Source: Opitutia bacterium
GTDB lineage: Bacteria > Verrucomicrobiota > Verrucomicrobiia > Opitutales > Seribacteraceae
DNA: 64,000 nt
Reading direction: 5' to 3'
NCBI GenBank assembly: GCA_002730975.1
Contig: PCBO01000135.1
Coordinates: forward strand, 1 to 64,000
Numbering within the stretch: the stretch's first letter is position 1; each line of letters opens with the position of its first letter. A model generated the notes under the pieces. That model was not told the DNA's origin. It ran no database searches and saw nothing but the letters and a program-made list of their open reading frames with translations. Below are positions 32,068-40,966 of the stretch, in pieces. The position numbers and the translations under genes were made by a program.

Positions 32068-33081
32068 TCAGGATTTCTCCACCCCGAACATCCGGGCGAG
32101 TTCACTCACGAATTCTTTGTCCCTCGCAAGCTTGCAGGCTCTTCTCCAATCCGCCAGATAGGTCGAGAAACTTCGAGAATCCTTTGTCTTGTGGATATTA
32201 ATGAAAGCGACGGCCCCCCAGTTTTCGGGGCATTGCTCGAACAAGGGAAGCAGTTTCGAGGCAATCGTTGTGTTTTTTTCTCGATCGGTCGGATTCTCCT
32301 TTAGCTTCTCCTTGTTGTTATCATACCACTCGGCGACGGTTAACGACTCCCTCCATGCGTGTGAATCCAAGCGTTCTTGTGCATATTTTTCCAAGGCCGG
32401 GGCATAGCTCTTCCAGTTGGGGTAGGGCGGTTTCTCTTCCCATTCCTTACGCATTCTCCTCATGGCAAACAAGGATGCCGTTTCGCACAAGCTCTCCTCG
32501 AACCATTGATTGCTTTGATCCCCCGCCTTGTATCCGCACATGATGTGGCAAAATTCGTGGGAAAACTGAAAGGCGTACTGGCTCCAAAAAGTCTTGTGGG
32601 TATCTAGCCTCACGATGTACTGCCCCTCGTTCCCCCTGCGAAACAACACGATGGGGCCCGTACGGGAACGATCCACGATGATGGGTTTGAACTCTTCCTG
32701 CGAAGCATGTGACCACAGTTGCCTTGCCGATGAGTTCAGCACCTTCCCGATGTCGCGCAGGGAAGCCCCCCCCCAATCGGCCTTGATCACTCGGATTTCC
32801 GGAAAGTTTTTCTTTTCTTTTGCCGCTGGCCTAGGTCTAATGGCGGTCTCCGGAGTTGAAAGTTTTCGAGCCAGAGCCTGCGAATCGGGTTTGAGGTCTG
32901 AAAGTTTAACGACAAAGTTTCGCCCATTCATGAAAAGGGTAACCGTATCCGCATCGGCTCTGATGAATTTCGCCTCTATGGTCGTGCCACTGATGTTCAT
33001 CCATTCATGAGGTTTCGCCTGCCCAAACGCGACATGCGTGACGAAGAAAAGAAACAGGTAAAGAATCTTGGTGTCGTTCAT
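32068..33081 (-). CDS. Secreted SHD1-domain putative zinc metalloprotease
   Basis: A 337-residue protein. The signal peptide is about residues 1-22 (ILYLFLFFVTHVAFGQA). Residues 26-72 match the SLA1 homology domain 1, a small beta fold common in PVC bacteria (EWMNISGTTIEAKFIRAD, LFMNGRNFVVKLSDLKP). The rest is a likely gluzincin: HEFCH (His175, Glu176, His179), then WFEES about 18 residues on as candidate third ligand. Conserved blocks such as WYDNNKEKLKENPTDRE follow. It would be a periplasmic or secreted peptidase with an SHD1 targeting domain. The overall combination is not one I know. Confidence 0.78.
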   Translation of the reverse strand: MNDTKILYLFLFFVTHVAFGQAKPHEWMNISGTTIEAKFIRADADTVTLFMNGRNFVVKLSDLKPDSQALARKLSTPETAIRPRPAAKEKKNFPEIRVIKADWGGASLRDIGKVLNSSARQLWSHASQEEFKPIIVDRSRTGPIVLFRRGNEGQYIVRLDTHKTFWSQYAFQFSHEFCHIMCGYKAGDQSNQWFEESLCETASLFAMRRMRKEWEEKPPYPNWKSYAPALEKYAQERLDSHAWRESLTVAEWYDNNKEKLKENPTDREKNTTIASKLLPLFEQCPENWGAVAFINIHKTKDSRSFSTYLADWRRACKLARDKEFVSELARMFGVEKS

Positions 33082-33173
33082 TTTTTATGGATTTTGCTTT
33101 GAATCGAACCAGAGCTTTTTTATGGAGCCTAAACAGTCACCTTTTGTGGAAACCGTAAGCTTTTACGAAACCA

Positions 33174-34064
33174 TTAGGATTTAGGGACCTTTATAGTCGG
33201 TTTGCCCTTCAACCAGCCGAGAGAGATGAGGAACTTGTCCATCTCCAGAACCGTTTTCTCGTAATAATTTCCCTTTTTCCCCTTGTTGAAGAATCCGTGT
33301 GGTTGGCCGGCGTAGACATGCAGGTCCGATCGGCTTCCCGCTTTCTCCATTAGGGACTTGTATTTATTGGCCGTGGAAACGGGGATCAGCTTATCTTGGT
33401 CACCTAGGAAGACGATGGCTGGTGGCGTACCCTTGCCGATGTTGTGAATGGGAGAGATTTCCTTGTAGCGATCCTTCACACGATCATGGCCATAGCCCTT
33501 GGGGCCGTTGTCGTAAACGGGATTGAAAAGAGCCAAGGCATCCGGTTTGGACGATATCGAAATATCCTCGCCCTCCTCCTCCAGTCCCGGCAAAGTACCT
33601 GTTGCCGCTGCCACGTGTCCGCCGGCGGAACCTCCACCCGCCGCCAAGCGATGCGGATCGATTCCAAGTTTCTTTGCGTTTTGGCGAATCCAGCGAACGG
33701 CCGACTTTCCGTCCTTCACGCACTCGAAGGGTGGGGTACCTTGCCGAGATCTCACTCGATAGTCGGCGCTCATAGCTACCATTCCCCGGGAGGCGAGGTA
33801 TTCGCAATGCGGTCCGAACTGGGCGGGGTTGCCACCACTCCAACCGCCACCGAAGAAAAAAACGATCGCGGGCCTCTTCTCCTTCTTTGGATCATGCCCT
33901 TCTGGATAAAAGACGTTCAGGATTAATTTGGACCCGCTAGCCTCCTTATAGACGATGTGCTCCGCTCCTTGGATTGGGGATGCGACCTTACCCTCTTTGG
34001 CCAATGCTGAGGTAATCAAAAGGAAGCTTTTTATAATCGCTAGGATCATCAAATTCATTTTCAT
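33174..34064 (-). CDS. Secreted alpha/beta-hydrolase esterase
   Basis: A 296-residue esterase. The ATG at 34064 was chosen because it begins the signal peptide (MNLMILAIIKSFLLITSALA); a TTG at 34106 is the alternative. The catalytic features are the oxyanion loop FFGGGWSGG, the nucleophile Ser in AGGGSAGGHVA, an Asp region around FLGDQDKLIPV and the His in GQPHGFFN. This fits the BD-FAE/acetyl-esterase type of hydrolases, which remove acyl groups from polysaccharides. It is probably periplasmic. Confidence 0.9.
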   Translation of the reverse strand: MKMNLMILAIIKSFLLITSALAKEGKVASPIQGAEHIVYKEASGSKLILNVFYPEGHDPKKEKRPAIVFFFGGGWSGGNPAQFGPHCEYLASRGMVAMSADYRVRSRQGTPPFECVKDGKSAVRWIRQNAKKLGIDPHRLAAGGGSAGGHVAAATGTLPGLEEEGEDISISSKPDALALFNPVYDNGPKGYGHDRVKDRYKEISPIHNIGKGTPPAIVFLGDQDKLIPVSTANKYKSLMEKAGSRSDLHVYAGQPHGFFNKGKKGNYYEKTVLEMDKFLISLGWLKGKPTIKVPKS

Positions 34065-34155
34065 CCATTTAAATTTGCAAGGCACTTGATTAAAGAGCGA
34101 GAGCAAATATCTTTAATACATCACAATCTTTCTTGGGTTATCCCTATCTCGAAAC

Positions 34156-34185
34156 TTGATTGAAGAATACTTTCTGCGCTATATG
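34156..34185 (+). promoter_or_regulatory. Candidate promoter of the sugar ABC importer genes
   Basis: A TTGATT -35 box (34156-34161) and a TATATG -10 box (34180-34185) are 18 bases apart. This would start transcription about 23 bases before the ATG at 34215. The match to the sigma-70 consensus is partial. Confidence 0.35.
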
Positions 34186-34214
34186 AATAATATCTAGTCT
34201 CCTAAAACTATTTT

Positions 34215-35501
34215 ATGATGTATTTGACCTTCGCCAAAAGATTTTTAGTCGCCGCCATGGTTTTGTCGTTCTTGCAACTCGGACTTCGGGCCGAGTCGCT
34301 CGAGATGTGGATCAGTTCTCATCAGGACCAGGTCTATTATGAAAAGATGGCGGAACTCTACCGCACGAAGACCAAGAAGGACCTGACCGTGTCGGTGAGC
34401 GCCTACGGATTTAGGGAAATGCCTGACAAGTTGGGCGTGGCCTTTCGGACGGGCAAAGGGATACCCGATCTCGTGCAACTGGACGAAACCTTCTTTGGTG
34501 TTTTCCTCGGGGAAAAGCCTCCCTTCGTCGACTTGAGCAAGCAGGTGAAGAAGTCGGGCTTGGACAAGACCCTCCATTCTAGGCGGCTTGAAGTCTTTAC
34601 CTACAAGGGTCAGGTATTGGGGATACCCCAATCCTTGAGCGCCATGGTACTTTATTACCGCAAGGACTTATTCAAGGATCTCGGAGTGAACCCGGACGAC
34701 TTGGCGACCTGGGAGGGAGTGGAGAAAGTGGGGGAGAATCTTCAAAAAAAGCACGGCCAGCGCCTTATGGCGATGGACGGCACGCTCTTCGACGTGTTTC
34801 TAAGGCAGCGAGGGAGCGACCTTTTCGATGCCAAGGGCAAACTACTTCCGGATTTCGAGCTGGCGGTGGAATTGCTTGAGAAATTCTCGGACCTCTCGGA
34901 GAGGCAGATCACGGTTTTGCCCGACCGAGGTACCATTTTCGACCCCGTCTTTTTCAGTGGCGACTTGGAGACGGGCGAGGTGCTCTGTGTTCCCGGGGCA
35001 GACTGGTACGGGCTCGACTTGTTCCAGCAGTTCGCTCCGGATATGAAGGGAATGTGGGGCATGCTTCCGCTTCCGGCATGGAAGGACGATAAGGGCAAAC
35101 TGGGTCCCAGAACCGCCACTTTCGCCGGACAAGGTCTCATGATTTGCAAGGGTAGCAAGAAAAAGGACGCGGCATGGGAGTTCATCGATTTCGTAATGAA
35201 GGATCCCGACGCCAACGCCGAACGTTTCCTGCAGGGAAACAGTTTTCCCGCCTACAAGCCGGCTTGGAAGGATAAGCGCCTACTGAAGAAGCACGAGTAC
35301 TTTGACCAGTCCATGGGGAAACTGTTGATCGAACTGCAGAAGGAAATTCCTCCTGTGAACGTAACGCCCAAGCGTCCTCAGGCTATCTTCCTAATGCAGG
35401 AAAACTACTTCGGGGCCATCATTTTCCAAGCTCTCGATGCCCGTAAGGCCCTGGAAGAATACCGGGACGCCATCGAGTCGAAGGACGGCAACCGGAGGTA
35501 A
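34215..35501 (+). CDS. Sugar ABC transporter substrate-binding protein
   Basis: A 428-residue periplasmic binding protein of the carbohydrate uptake transporter-1 family. The signal peptide is about 1-26 (FLVAAMVLSFLQLGLRA). The fold signs are LEMWISSHQDQVYYEKM, IPDLVQLDETFFGVFLGE, GIPQSLSAMVLYYRKDLFKD, and GQGLMICKGSKKKDAAWEFI. The sugar is unknown; related proteins bind maltose, trehalose or glycerol phosphate. It is followed by two permease genes, with the ATPase convergent at the end. Confidence 0.93.
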   Translation: MMYLTFAKRFLVAAMVLSFLQLGLRAESLEMWISSHQDQVYYEKMAELYRTKTKKDLTVSVSAYGFREMPDKLGVAFRTGKGIPDLVQLDETFFGVFLGEKPPFVDLSKQVKKSGLDKTLHSRRLEVFTYKGQVLGIPQSLSAMVLYYRKDLFKDLGVNPDDLATWEGVEKVGENLQKKHGQRLMAMDGTLFDVFLRQRGSDLFDAKGKLLPDFELAVELLEKFSDLSERQITVLPDRGTIFDPVFFSGDLETGEVLCVPGADWYGLDLFQQFAPDMKGMWGMLPLPAWKDDKGKLGPRTATFAGQGLMICKGSKKKDAAWEFIDFVMKDPDANAERFLQGNSFPAYKPAWKDKRLLKKHEYFDQSMGKLLIELQKEIPPVNVTPKRPQAIFLMQENYFGAIIFQALDARKALEEYRDAIESKDGNRR

Positions 35502-35513
35502 GCGGCCTCTATT

Positions 35514-36527
35514 TTGCAAACCCATCGCTCAGGGCTTTCATCTCTTCTACTTTTCCTTGGGCCTTTCTTCGGTCTATTGCTCTTTTTCTGGGCGGTGCCT
35601 CTCGGTTTGAGCCTAGATCTTGCCCTGCAAAACCCTGATTACGTTCCCGAGTACCGAGAGGACGTCGGACTCGGAGGAGGGGAGGGTGACGGTTCGGTAA
35701 CTTCAGGCACCTTGGATTGGCTTAATGTTTCGTGGGAACCCCAAGATGAAACCGCGAACGAACCGGAGGAGAAATATGTTGGATTCGGAAATTTTTCCTA
35801 TGTTCTCGGCGACCCAAAGTTTCACAAGGCTCTGGGAAATACAGCTATTTACGTCTTTTGCACGATTGCCATAGCGCTTCCCCTTGCTTTCTTTCTAGCA
35901 CACTTCCTGCGTCAGGTCCCTGGGCGTATTCGGCCCGTCCTGAGTTTTCTTCTCCTGCTTCCGGGGCTTTGCCTGTCGGGAGTCCTCGCCACCCTCTTTC
36001 AACTGTTTTTTCATGGTAGAGAGGGTGCTCTCAACCAGTGGCTCGTTACGCCGATGGGATTGGAGCCGATAAACTGGCTGCTGGATCCATCTTTCGTGTT
36101 GCCCGCTCTTGTTCTTCAGGCGGTGTGGCGGTGGACGGGCTTTATCGTTCTTTTCTTCCTTTGCGGCATGGAAGCCATACCCAAGTCCTTTTACGAGGCG
36201 GCCAAGGTGGAGGGAGCCGGCGCATGGCGAGTAATGAGGAGCATAACCTTTCCCGCCGTACGTCACGTGGTGGTTTTCGCGGCCGTTTTTCTTGTGATCG
36301 ACGGCTTCGCCTCTTTTTCGGGAGCCTACAACCTGCTTGGTGGATCGGGTGGAATTCTTGATTCAGGTCTCCTCCTCGTCACCTACCTGTATCAAGTTGC
36401 CTTCCCGGGAGGTTCCGGGCAGTTCGACTTTCCCGCTGCCGCCGCCATGAGCTTAATGGTAGTGCCCCTTACGGCACTGGTGCTTTTTCTCGTCTTGTTC
36501 GGACGCAATCGACTCTCCAAGGCATGA
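35514..36527 (+). CDS. Sugar ABC transporter permease (MalF-like)
   Basis: A 337-residue permease of six hydrophobic segments. The first is at about 9-28 (LSSLLLFLGPFFGLLLFFW), then a periplasmic acidic loop of about 70 residues, and the core. The EAA motif is EAAKVEGAGAWRVMRSITFP. The start is TTG at 35514, 15 bases after a GGAGG sequence that overlaps the end of the binding-protein gene; no ATG lies in frame nearby. The stop overlaps the next gene by 4 bases. Confidence 0.92.
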   Translation: MQTHRSGLSSLLLFLGPFFGLLLFFWAVPLGLSLDLALQNPDYVPEYREDVGLGGGEGDGSVTSGTLDWLNVSWEPQDETANEPEEKYVGFGNFSYVLGDPKFHKALGNTAIYVFCTIAIALPLAFFLAHFLRQVPGRIRPVLSFLLLLPGLCLSGVLATLFQLFFHGREGALNQWLVTPMGLEPINWLLDPSFVLPALVLQAVWRWTGFIVLFFLCGMEAIPKSFYEAAKVEGAGAWRVMRSITFPAVRHVVVFAAVFLVIDGFASFSGAYNLLGGSGGILDSGLLLVTYLYQVAFPGGSGQFDFPAAAAMSLMVVPLTALVLFLVLFGRNRLSKA

Positions 36528-37348
36528 GGACGACTTCCGCAAATTACCTCTCTCCCGCCGTGATCGTCTCCTTGCTTGCGGGTCTGGTCTTTTCCTACCC
36601 CTTTCTTTGGATGTTCCTTTCGGCATTCAAGACGAACAAGGAAATCTACCAGCCATTGCTCCTGTTTCCCGCCGACTACGAATGGGATGCCTTCGCCGCC
36701 CTATTTTCGGGTGAATACCTAGATTTTACCAGTTTCTTTCTCAATTCCGTTTTCATATCCTGTGCGCAGGCCTTCTTTGCCACAGTCGTTACAGCCTGCG
36801 CAGGATTCGCGTTCGCCAAACTGAATTTCCCATTTAAGGGGGCCCTGTTCCTGTTGGCAATATTGGTCATTCTGGTACCGAAACAGGCCTTGGCCATCCC
36901 ACTTTTCGAGTGGTTGACTTGGCTGGAACTGAACGGAAGTCGATGGGCAGTTATTTTGCCCGGCATTGCCAGCGGGCTCGGCATCGTGTTCTTCACCCAG
37001 ATCTTCAGAAGGATTCCAAACGAATTGATCGACCTGGCAAGGGTGGAGGGAGCCTCGCTGCCACGAACCTTTCTCGCCATCCTTCCGCTAGTTGCACCGG
37101 CCCTTATAACCTATGGCTTGATTCACTTCATTCTGGCATGGCAGGAACACTTGTTTCCCTTGCTTTTGCTTTCCGATGCCAACCAAACGCTACCTCTGGG
37201 ACTGGCTAAGCTGCGCGACTCCAGTCACCGCATCCCGGAAGCCGTCGCTATGGCTGCCGCCACCTTTACTTTGATTCCGGTTGTCGCTTTGTTCGCCTTC
37301 TTTTACCGGAAGATGCGAACGGCCCTATCCGAACTTACTCTACACTGA
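36524..37348 (+). CDS. Sugar ABC transporter permease (MalG-like)
   Basis: A 274-residue inner-membrane permease of six segments. Typical pieces are FSYPFLWMFLSAFKTNKEI, NSVFISCAQAFFATVVTACA, and the EAA-type motif LARVEGASLPRTFLAILP. It overlaps the MalF-like gene by 4 bases. Its last 9 bases overlap the end of the ATPase gene on the other strand. Confidence 0.92.
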   Translation: MRTTSANYLSPAVIVSLLAGLVFSYPFLWMFLSAFKTNKEIYQPLLLFPADYEWDAFAALFSGEYLDFTSFFLNSVFISCAQAFFATVVTACAGFAFAKLNFPFKGALFLLAILVILVPKQALAIPLFEWLTWLELNGSRWAVILPGIASGLGIVFFTQIFRRIPNELIDLARVEGASLPRTFLAILPLVAPALITYGLIHFILAWQEHLFPLLLLSDANQTLPLGLAKLRDSSHRIPEAVAMAAATFTLIPVVALFAFFYRKMRTALSELTLH

Positions 37349-38434
37349 GAGATTTTTCCCGGTCTCCGGGTCGAACAGGTGACATCGTTCGGAATCTACC
37401 GTCAGGCTGACCTTGTAACCGACTTCCACTTCCGGCCGTTCCGTCACCTTTGCCACTATTAGGCTGTCCGCTACCTGAACGTGCAGCAATCGCGCCTCAC
37501 CGACGTCCTCCAACACTTCGAGTGTTCCTTCAATCAAATCATTGCGGAAATCTCTATCTTCGCTTGTGGCTAGGCTTATATTTTCGGGCCTTGCTCCCAG
37601 TATGACATTACCTGATGGAACGTTCTTAAACTGTTGCGTCAGGGATAGAACGAAATCGCCTATGGCGAAGCTGGCATCGCCGTCTTCATTCTTTTTTTCA
37701 CCCTCCAGAAAATTCATGGCTGGCGAGCCTAGGAATTCGCCGACAAACCGATCGACCGGATGATCGTAGATTTCCTTCGGGGTGCCGACTTGTCGTATCA
37801 TGCCATCATTCATAACGCAGACGCGGTCGCCGAGTGTCATTGCCTCCACTTGATCGTGGGTTACGTAGATCGTGGTGGTGCCCAATTCACGGTGCAACAT
37901 GGCAAGTTCTCGTCGCATGATGACACGGAGACGGGCATCGAGGTTGCTTAAAGGTTCGTCCAAGAGAAAAACCGCGGGCCTTCGAGCAATGGCTCGACCA
38001 AAGGCGACTCTTTGGCGTTGTCCACCCGAGAGAGCTCCCGGCTTGCGGTCGAGTAATTCCTCCAATCCAAGTTTCCCTGCGACTTCCGACACTCGCGCCC
38101 TTACTTCCGGTTCGGGAGTCTTTCTTGCTCGCAGGCCAAAAGCCATATTGTCGAAGACCTTCATGTGGGGGTATAAGGCATAGTTCTGGAAGACCATGGC
38201 GACGTCCCGGTCCTTCGGTTCCAAGTCGTTGGCCAATTTCCCGCCGATTCGGAGGGAACCGGAGGTGATCTCCTCCAATCCCGCTATCATTCGAAGCGTC
38301 GTGGTCTTTCCGCAACCCGAGGGACCGACTAAAACCAAGAACTCTCCATCCTCTGCGGTCAGGCTAGCGTTGTCCACGGCCTTCACATTCTTGGAGTAGA
38401 TTTTACTAACGGAATCTAATTCGACTTCAGCCAT
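37340..38434 (-). CDS. Sugar ABC transporter ATP-binding protein (MsmK/UgpC-like)
   Basis: A 364-residue ATPase of the MalK/UgpC/MsmK type. Walker A is GPSGCGKTTTLRM, signature LSGGQRQRVAFGRA, Walker B VFLLDEPLSNLDAR, switch His in YVTHDQVEAM. The C-terminal part (about 240-364) is the TOBE-type regulatory domain (GARPENISLA). The ATG at 38434 is used; a TTG two codons upstream is possible. It faces the permease genes tail to tail. MsmK-like ATPases often serve several importers, which fits its separate transcription. Confidence 0.93.
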   Translation of the reverse strand: MAEVELDSVSKIYSKNVKAVDNASLTAEDGEFLVLVGPSGCGKTTTLRMIAGLEEITSGSLRIGGKLANDLEPKDRDVAMVFQNYALYPHMKVFDNMAFGLRARKTPEPEVRARVSEVAGKLGLEELLDRKPGALSGGQRQRVAFGRAIARRPAVFLLDEPLSNLDARLRVIMRRELAMLHRELGTTTIYVTHDQVEAMTLGDRVCVMNDGMIRQVGTPKEIYDHPVDRFVGEFLGSPAMNFLEGEKKNEDGDASFAIGDFVLSLTQQFKNVPSGNVILGARPENISLATSEDRDFRNDLIEGTLEVLEDVGEARLLHVQVADSLIVAKVTERPEVEVGYKVSLTVDSERCHLFDPETGKNLSV

Positions 38435-38530
38435 TTCCAATTCATCTTTTACACGTTGAGGGAGGAGAGTGAAGAAGAAAGGGGACCATTCACGCTTGTC
38501 GGAAACGAATAGGGGATTAGATTATGGGGT

Positions 38531-39253
38531 GTGAAGGAAATCTTCGACTGCAAACTTGTGCTTTGGGCCATCGTATTTTGGGCGGCACTTACGGGATGCC
38601 AAACTGACTCTTGGGAAAGCCGCGCCTCGAATAGCTCGCGGCGACCGGAAGCAATCGTGGCCGAGTGCACCATTTGCCACAGCACGCAGGAGGCGCAGCG
38701 GGGTCCAATTCTACACGGGATGGACAACTGGTACTTGCTAGGCCAAATACAGAAATTTCATTCGGGTGTACGCGGTCGAAATCCAGACAACCGCTCGGAA
38801 TACCTCATGGGGACGGCAGTGAAGAAAATTCGCAACGACTATGAAATGGCCTTGGCCGCGAATTGGTTTTCCACCCAGGAGCCTCTTCCGGCCATTCGCA
38901 CAGTAGAGGGTGACTTGGAAGCGGGAGCCGAGCTATACGCTACCCGATGCGCATCCTGTCACGGCGAAAAGGCCGAGGGGAAGCGGGAAACTCTCTCTCC
39001 TTCGCTCAACCGTCTGGAGGGATGGTACTTTATCGATCAAATGAAAAAGTTTCGTTCTGGCGATCGTGGCAGCAACCTCGCGGACTTGGGAGGCAAAGCG
39101 ATGTCCGCTGCCGTCAACGGCATGAGCAACCAACAATTCAAGGACGTGGTCGCCTACGTGGTTGATTCCTTCGGCCCGCCCGAGGCACTCACTCTTAGGG
39201 AAAAAATGCTGAAACGGATTTCCGAAGGCAAGGACGCCAACGCTACTCCTTAG
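38531..39253 (+). CDS. Diheme cytochrome c lipoprotein
   Basis: A 240-residue protein with two class I heme motifs: CTICH (Cys46 to His50) and CASCH (Cys140 to His144). A lipobox (ALTGC, Cys23) ends the signal peptide, so it is anchored in the membrane facing the periplasm. Each heme domain also has a MxxxV-type region (GMDNWYLLGQIQKFHSG and GWYFIDQMKKFRSGDRG), resembling the tandem cytochrome c4 or c553 repeats. The start is GTG at 38531; no in-frame ATG is suitable. It is the soluble or membrane-bound electron carrier for an unknown dehydrogenase. The stop overlaps the convergent MurU-like gene by 4 bases. Confidence 0.9.
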   Translation: MKEIFDCKLVLWAIVFWAALTGCQTDSWESRASNSSRRPEAIVAECTICHSTQEAQRGPILHGMDNWYLLGQIQKFHSGVRGRNPDNRSEYLMGTAVKKIRNDYEMALAANWFSTQEPLPAIRTVEGDLEAGAELYATRCASCHGEKAEGKRETLSPSLNRLEGWYFIDQMKKFRSGDRGSNLADLGGKAMSAAVNGMSNQQFKDVVAYVVDSFGPPEALTLREKMLKRISEGKDANATP

Positions 39254-39918
39254 CCAACGCTTGCTCGGATTGCTTCCAGTCGCTCGGGCGTGCCTACGTC
39301 GTCCCAATTGCCCGAGTGGAGGACTCCTCCTACGCGATCCCCTCCTATCGCTGCCTTGAGACGAGGGACGATCGAAAACTTTTCCACTCTTGCTCCATCC
39401 AAGATTCGAGGATGGTAAAGGGCAAGACCGGCGTAAAGAAGTTGCGGGTTCTCGTCCTCGACCACTCGACCTTCAGCAGTTAGGGAAAAATCGCCTCGCT
39501 CTCGCCATGCAGGCTTAGGCACGAGATAGAGCATGGCATCGTCTTTGGAAGAGAGTTCCTTGGGGATTGCGGCGAAATCGAGGTCGCACCAGACGTCACC
39601 GTTGACTAGAAGGAAGGTGTCATCTCCCAAGAGAGGAAGTGCTTTAGCAATACCTCCCCCAGTTTCAAGAGGGTCGGGGCCTTCGTCGGAATAGGCTATT
39701 TTCATGCCCCATGCTCTGCCATCCTCCAAGGCTTCGGGGATTTTACTTCCCAGGTGTCCTAGGTTGATGACAGCCTCCGTATAGCCCGCTTCGCTTAACT
39801 TTTCCAGATGGTGGACTATCATCGGCTTGCCTCCGATCTCGAGAAGTGGCTTGGGAGTGTGGTCGGTGAGCGGTCGTAGGCGTTTGCCGTAACCTGCAGC
39901 TAGAATCATTACTTTCAT
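39250..39918 (-). CDS. murU: MurNAc-1-phosphate uridylyltransferase, MurU-like
   Basis: A 222-residue nucleotidyltransferase. The signature MILAAGYGKRLRPLTDHTPK opens the protein, then KPLLEIGGKPMIVHHLEKL; the metal-binding Asp is in LLVNGDVWCDLDF. In cell-wall recycling MurU makes UDP-MurNAc from MurNAc-1-P and UTP, bypassing de novo synthesis. The assignment rests on the neighbouring AmgK-like kinase (9-base gap), which is the usual pairing; otherwise it could be another sugar-nucleotide transferase. It is convergent with the cytochrome gene, with a 4-base overlap. Confidence 0.85.
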   Translation of the reverse strand: MKVMILAAGYGKRLRPLTDHTPKPLLEIGGKPMIVHHLEKLSEAGYTEAVINLGHLGSKIPEALEDGRAWGMKIAYSDEGPDPLETGGGIAKALPLLGDDTFLLVNGDVWCDLDFAAIPKELSSKDDAMLYLVPKPAWRERGDFSLTAEGRVVEDENPQLLYAGLALYHPRILDGARVEKFSIVPRLKAAIGGDRVGGVLHSGNWDDVGTPERLEAIRASVG

Positions 39919-39927
39919 GGATCGTAT

Positions 39928-40902
39928 TTAGGCAAGGAGTTTGGCTTGGTCGACGATTGAGCGAAGAGGTTCGAGTTCCGGCCAACGATAGAGCACGGAC
40001 TTCGCATAGCGCAGGACTCTGGGCACATCGGCGAGGTAACTTCCTTTTCCATCTCGTAACTTAAGACGATGAAAAATTCCGATGCACTTCAGGTGCCGCT
40101 GCAGACCCGTGAAGTCGAGCCAGCGCAGGAAAGCGTCATCGCTTAACGCGTCCGGCAATAGGCCGGACTTGATCAGGCCTGATTTGTGGGCAAGAGCTTT
40201 AGCGGCTATCCATTCCTCATCGTTGTCGACGTAGCAATCGCGGAGTAGTGACACCGGGTCATAGGTAATCGGCCCGTGAAGAGCTCCTTGAAAATCGATG
40301 ACTCCGGGGTTTCCGTCCGGTAATACGAGCAGGTTTCGACAATGAAAGTCGCGGTGAACAAAAACCTTCGGCTGTTCGAGGAAAGTATCAACTAGGAGGG
40401 TAGTGACTTTTTCGTATTCGTCTTGTGAAAAATCAGGCAAGCACCATTCACGAAAAATTTCCAGTTCCATGCGAACCCATTCCTCGTTGTAATCAGGGAG
40501 CACTTTGGCTTCTTTCCGAAGCCCAGTCTGGAGTTTAAGGATTTCCCCCAGAGCAAGTTCGTAAAGGTTGTCCCGACCTTTACCCTCGATCGCTTCCTGA
40601 TAATGGATATCGCCAAAATCAGAAAGAACCAAAAAGCCACGATCCAGATCTTGAGCGAGGATTTCGGGTACGCGTACTCGTGCTCTGAGGAGTACTTCCG
40701 CAATTTTTACGAAAGGTTCGCAAGGTTCCTTGTCGGGCGGGGCATCCATTACGACATAGGTTTGCCCCTTTAGCATCCATCGAAAGTAACGACGAAAACT
40801 GGCGTCGGCGGAAGCAATCGCCAATTCGCCACCGGCAAAGTTCGGCATGCCTTCTAGCCAAGCTAGAACCTCGTCACGTCTGGAATCCACCACAACTTCC
40901 AT
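39928..40902 (-). CDS. amgK: AmgK-like anomeric sugar kinase (aminoglycoside phosphotransferase fold)
   Basis: A 324-residue kinase of the aminoglycoside phosphotransferase fold. The catalytic loop is VFVHRDFHCRNLLVL, and the metal Asp is in GVIDFQGALHGPITYD. AmgK phosphorylates the C1 of MurNAc and GlcNAc; MurU then makes UDP-MurNAc. The ATG at 40902 is used; a TTG two codons upstream is an alternative. The two genes are separated by 9 bases. No MupP phosphatase gene is next to them. Confidence 0.87.
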   Translation of the reverse strand: MEVVVDSRRDEVLAWLEGMPNFAGGELAIASADASFRRYFRWMLKGQTYVVMDAPPDKEPCEPFVKIAEVLLRARVRVPEILAQDLDRGFLVLSDFGDIHYQEAIEGKGRDNLYELALGEILKLQTGLRKEAKVLPDYNEEWVRMELEIFREWCLPDFSQDEYEKVTTLLVDTFLEQPKVFVHRDFHCRNLLVLPDGNPGVIDFQGALHGPITYDPVSLLRDCYVDNDEEWIAAKALAHKSGLIKSGLLPDALSDDAFLRWLDFTGLQRHLKCIGIFHRLKLRDGKGSYLADVPRVLRYAKSVLYRWPELEPLRSIVDQAKLLA

Positions 40903-40966
40903 AAGCAAAACTTTGGTTTGTGGGAACTAGGCCGTTCGTCAACGAAGAACGCCAAAAAATGAGGTT

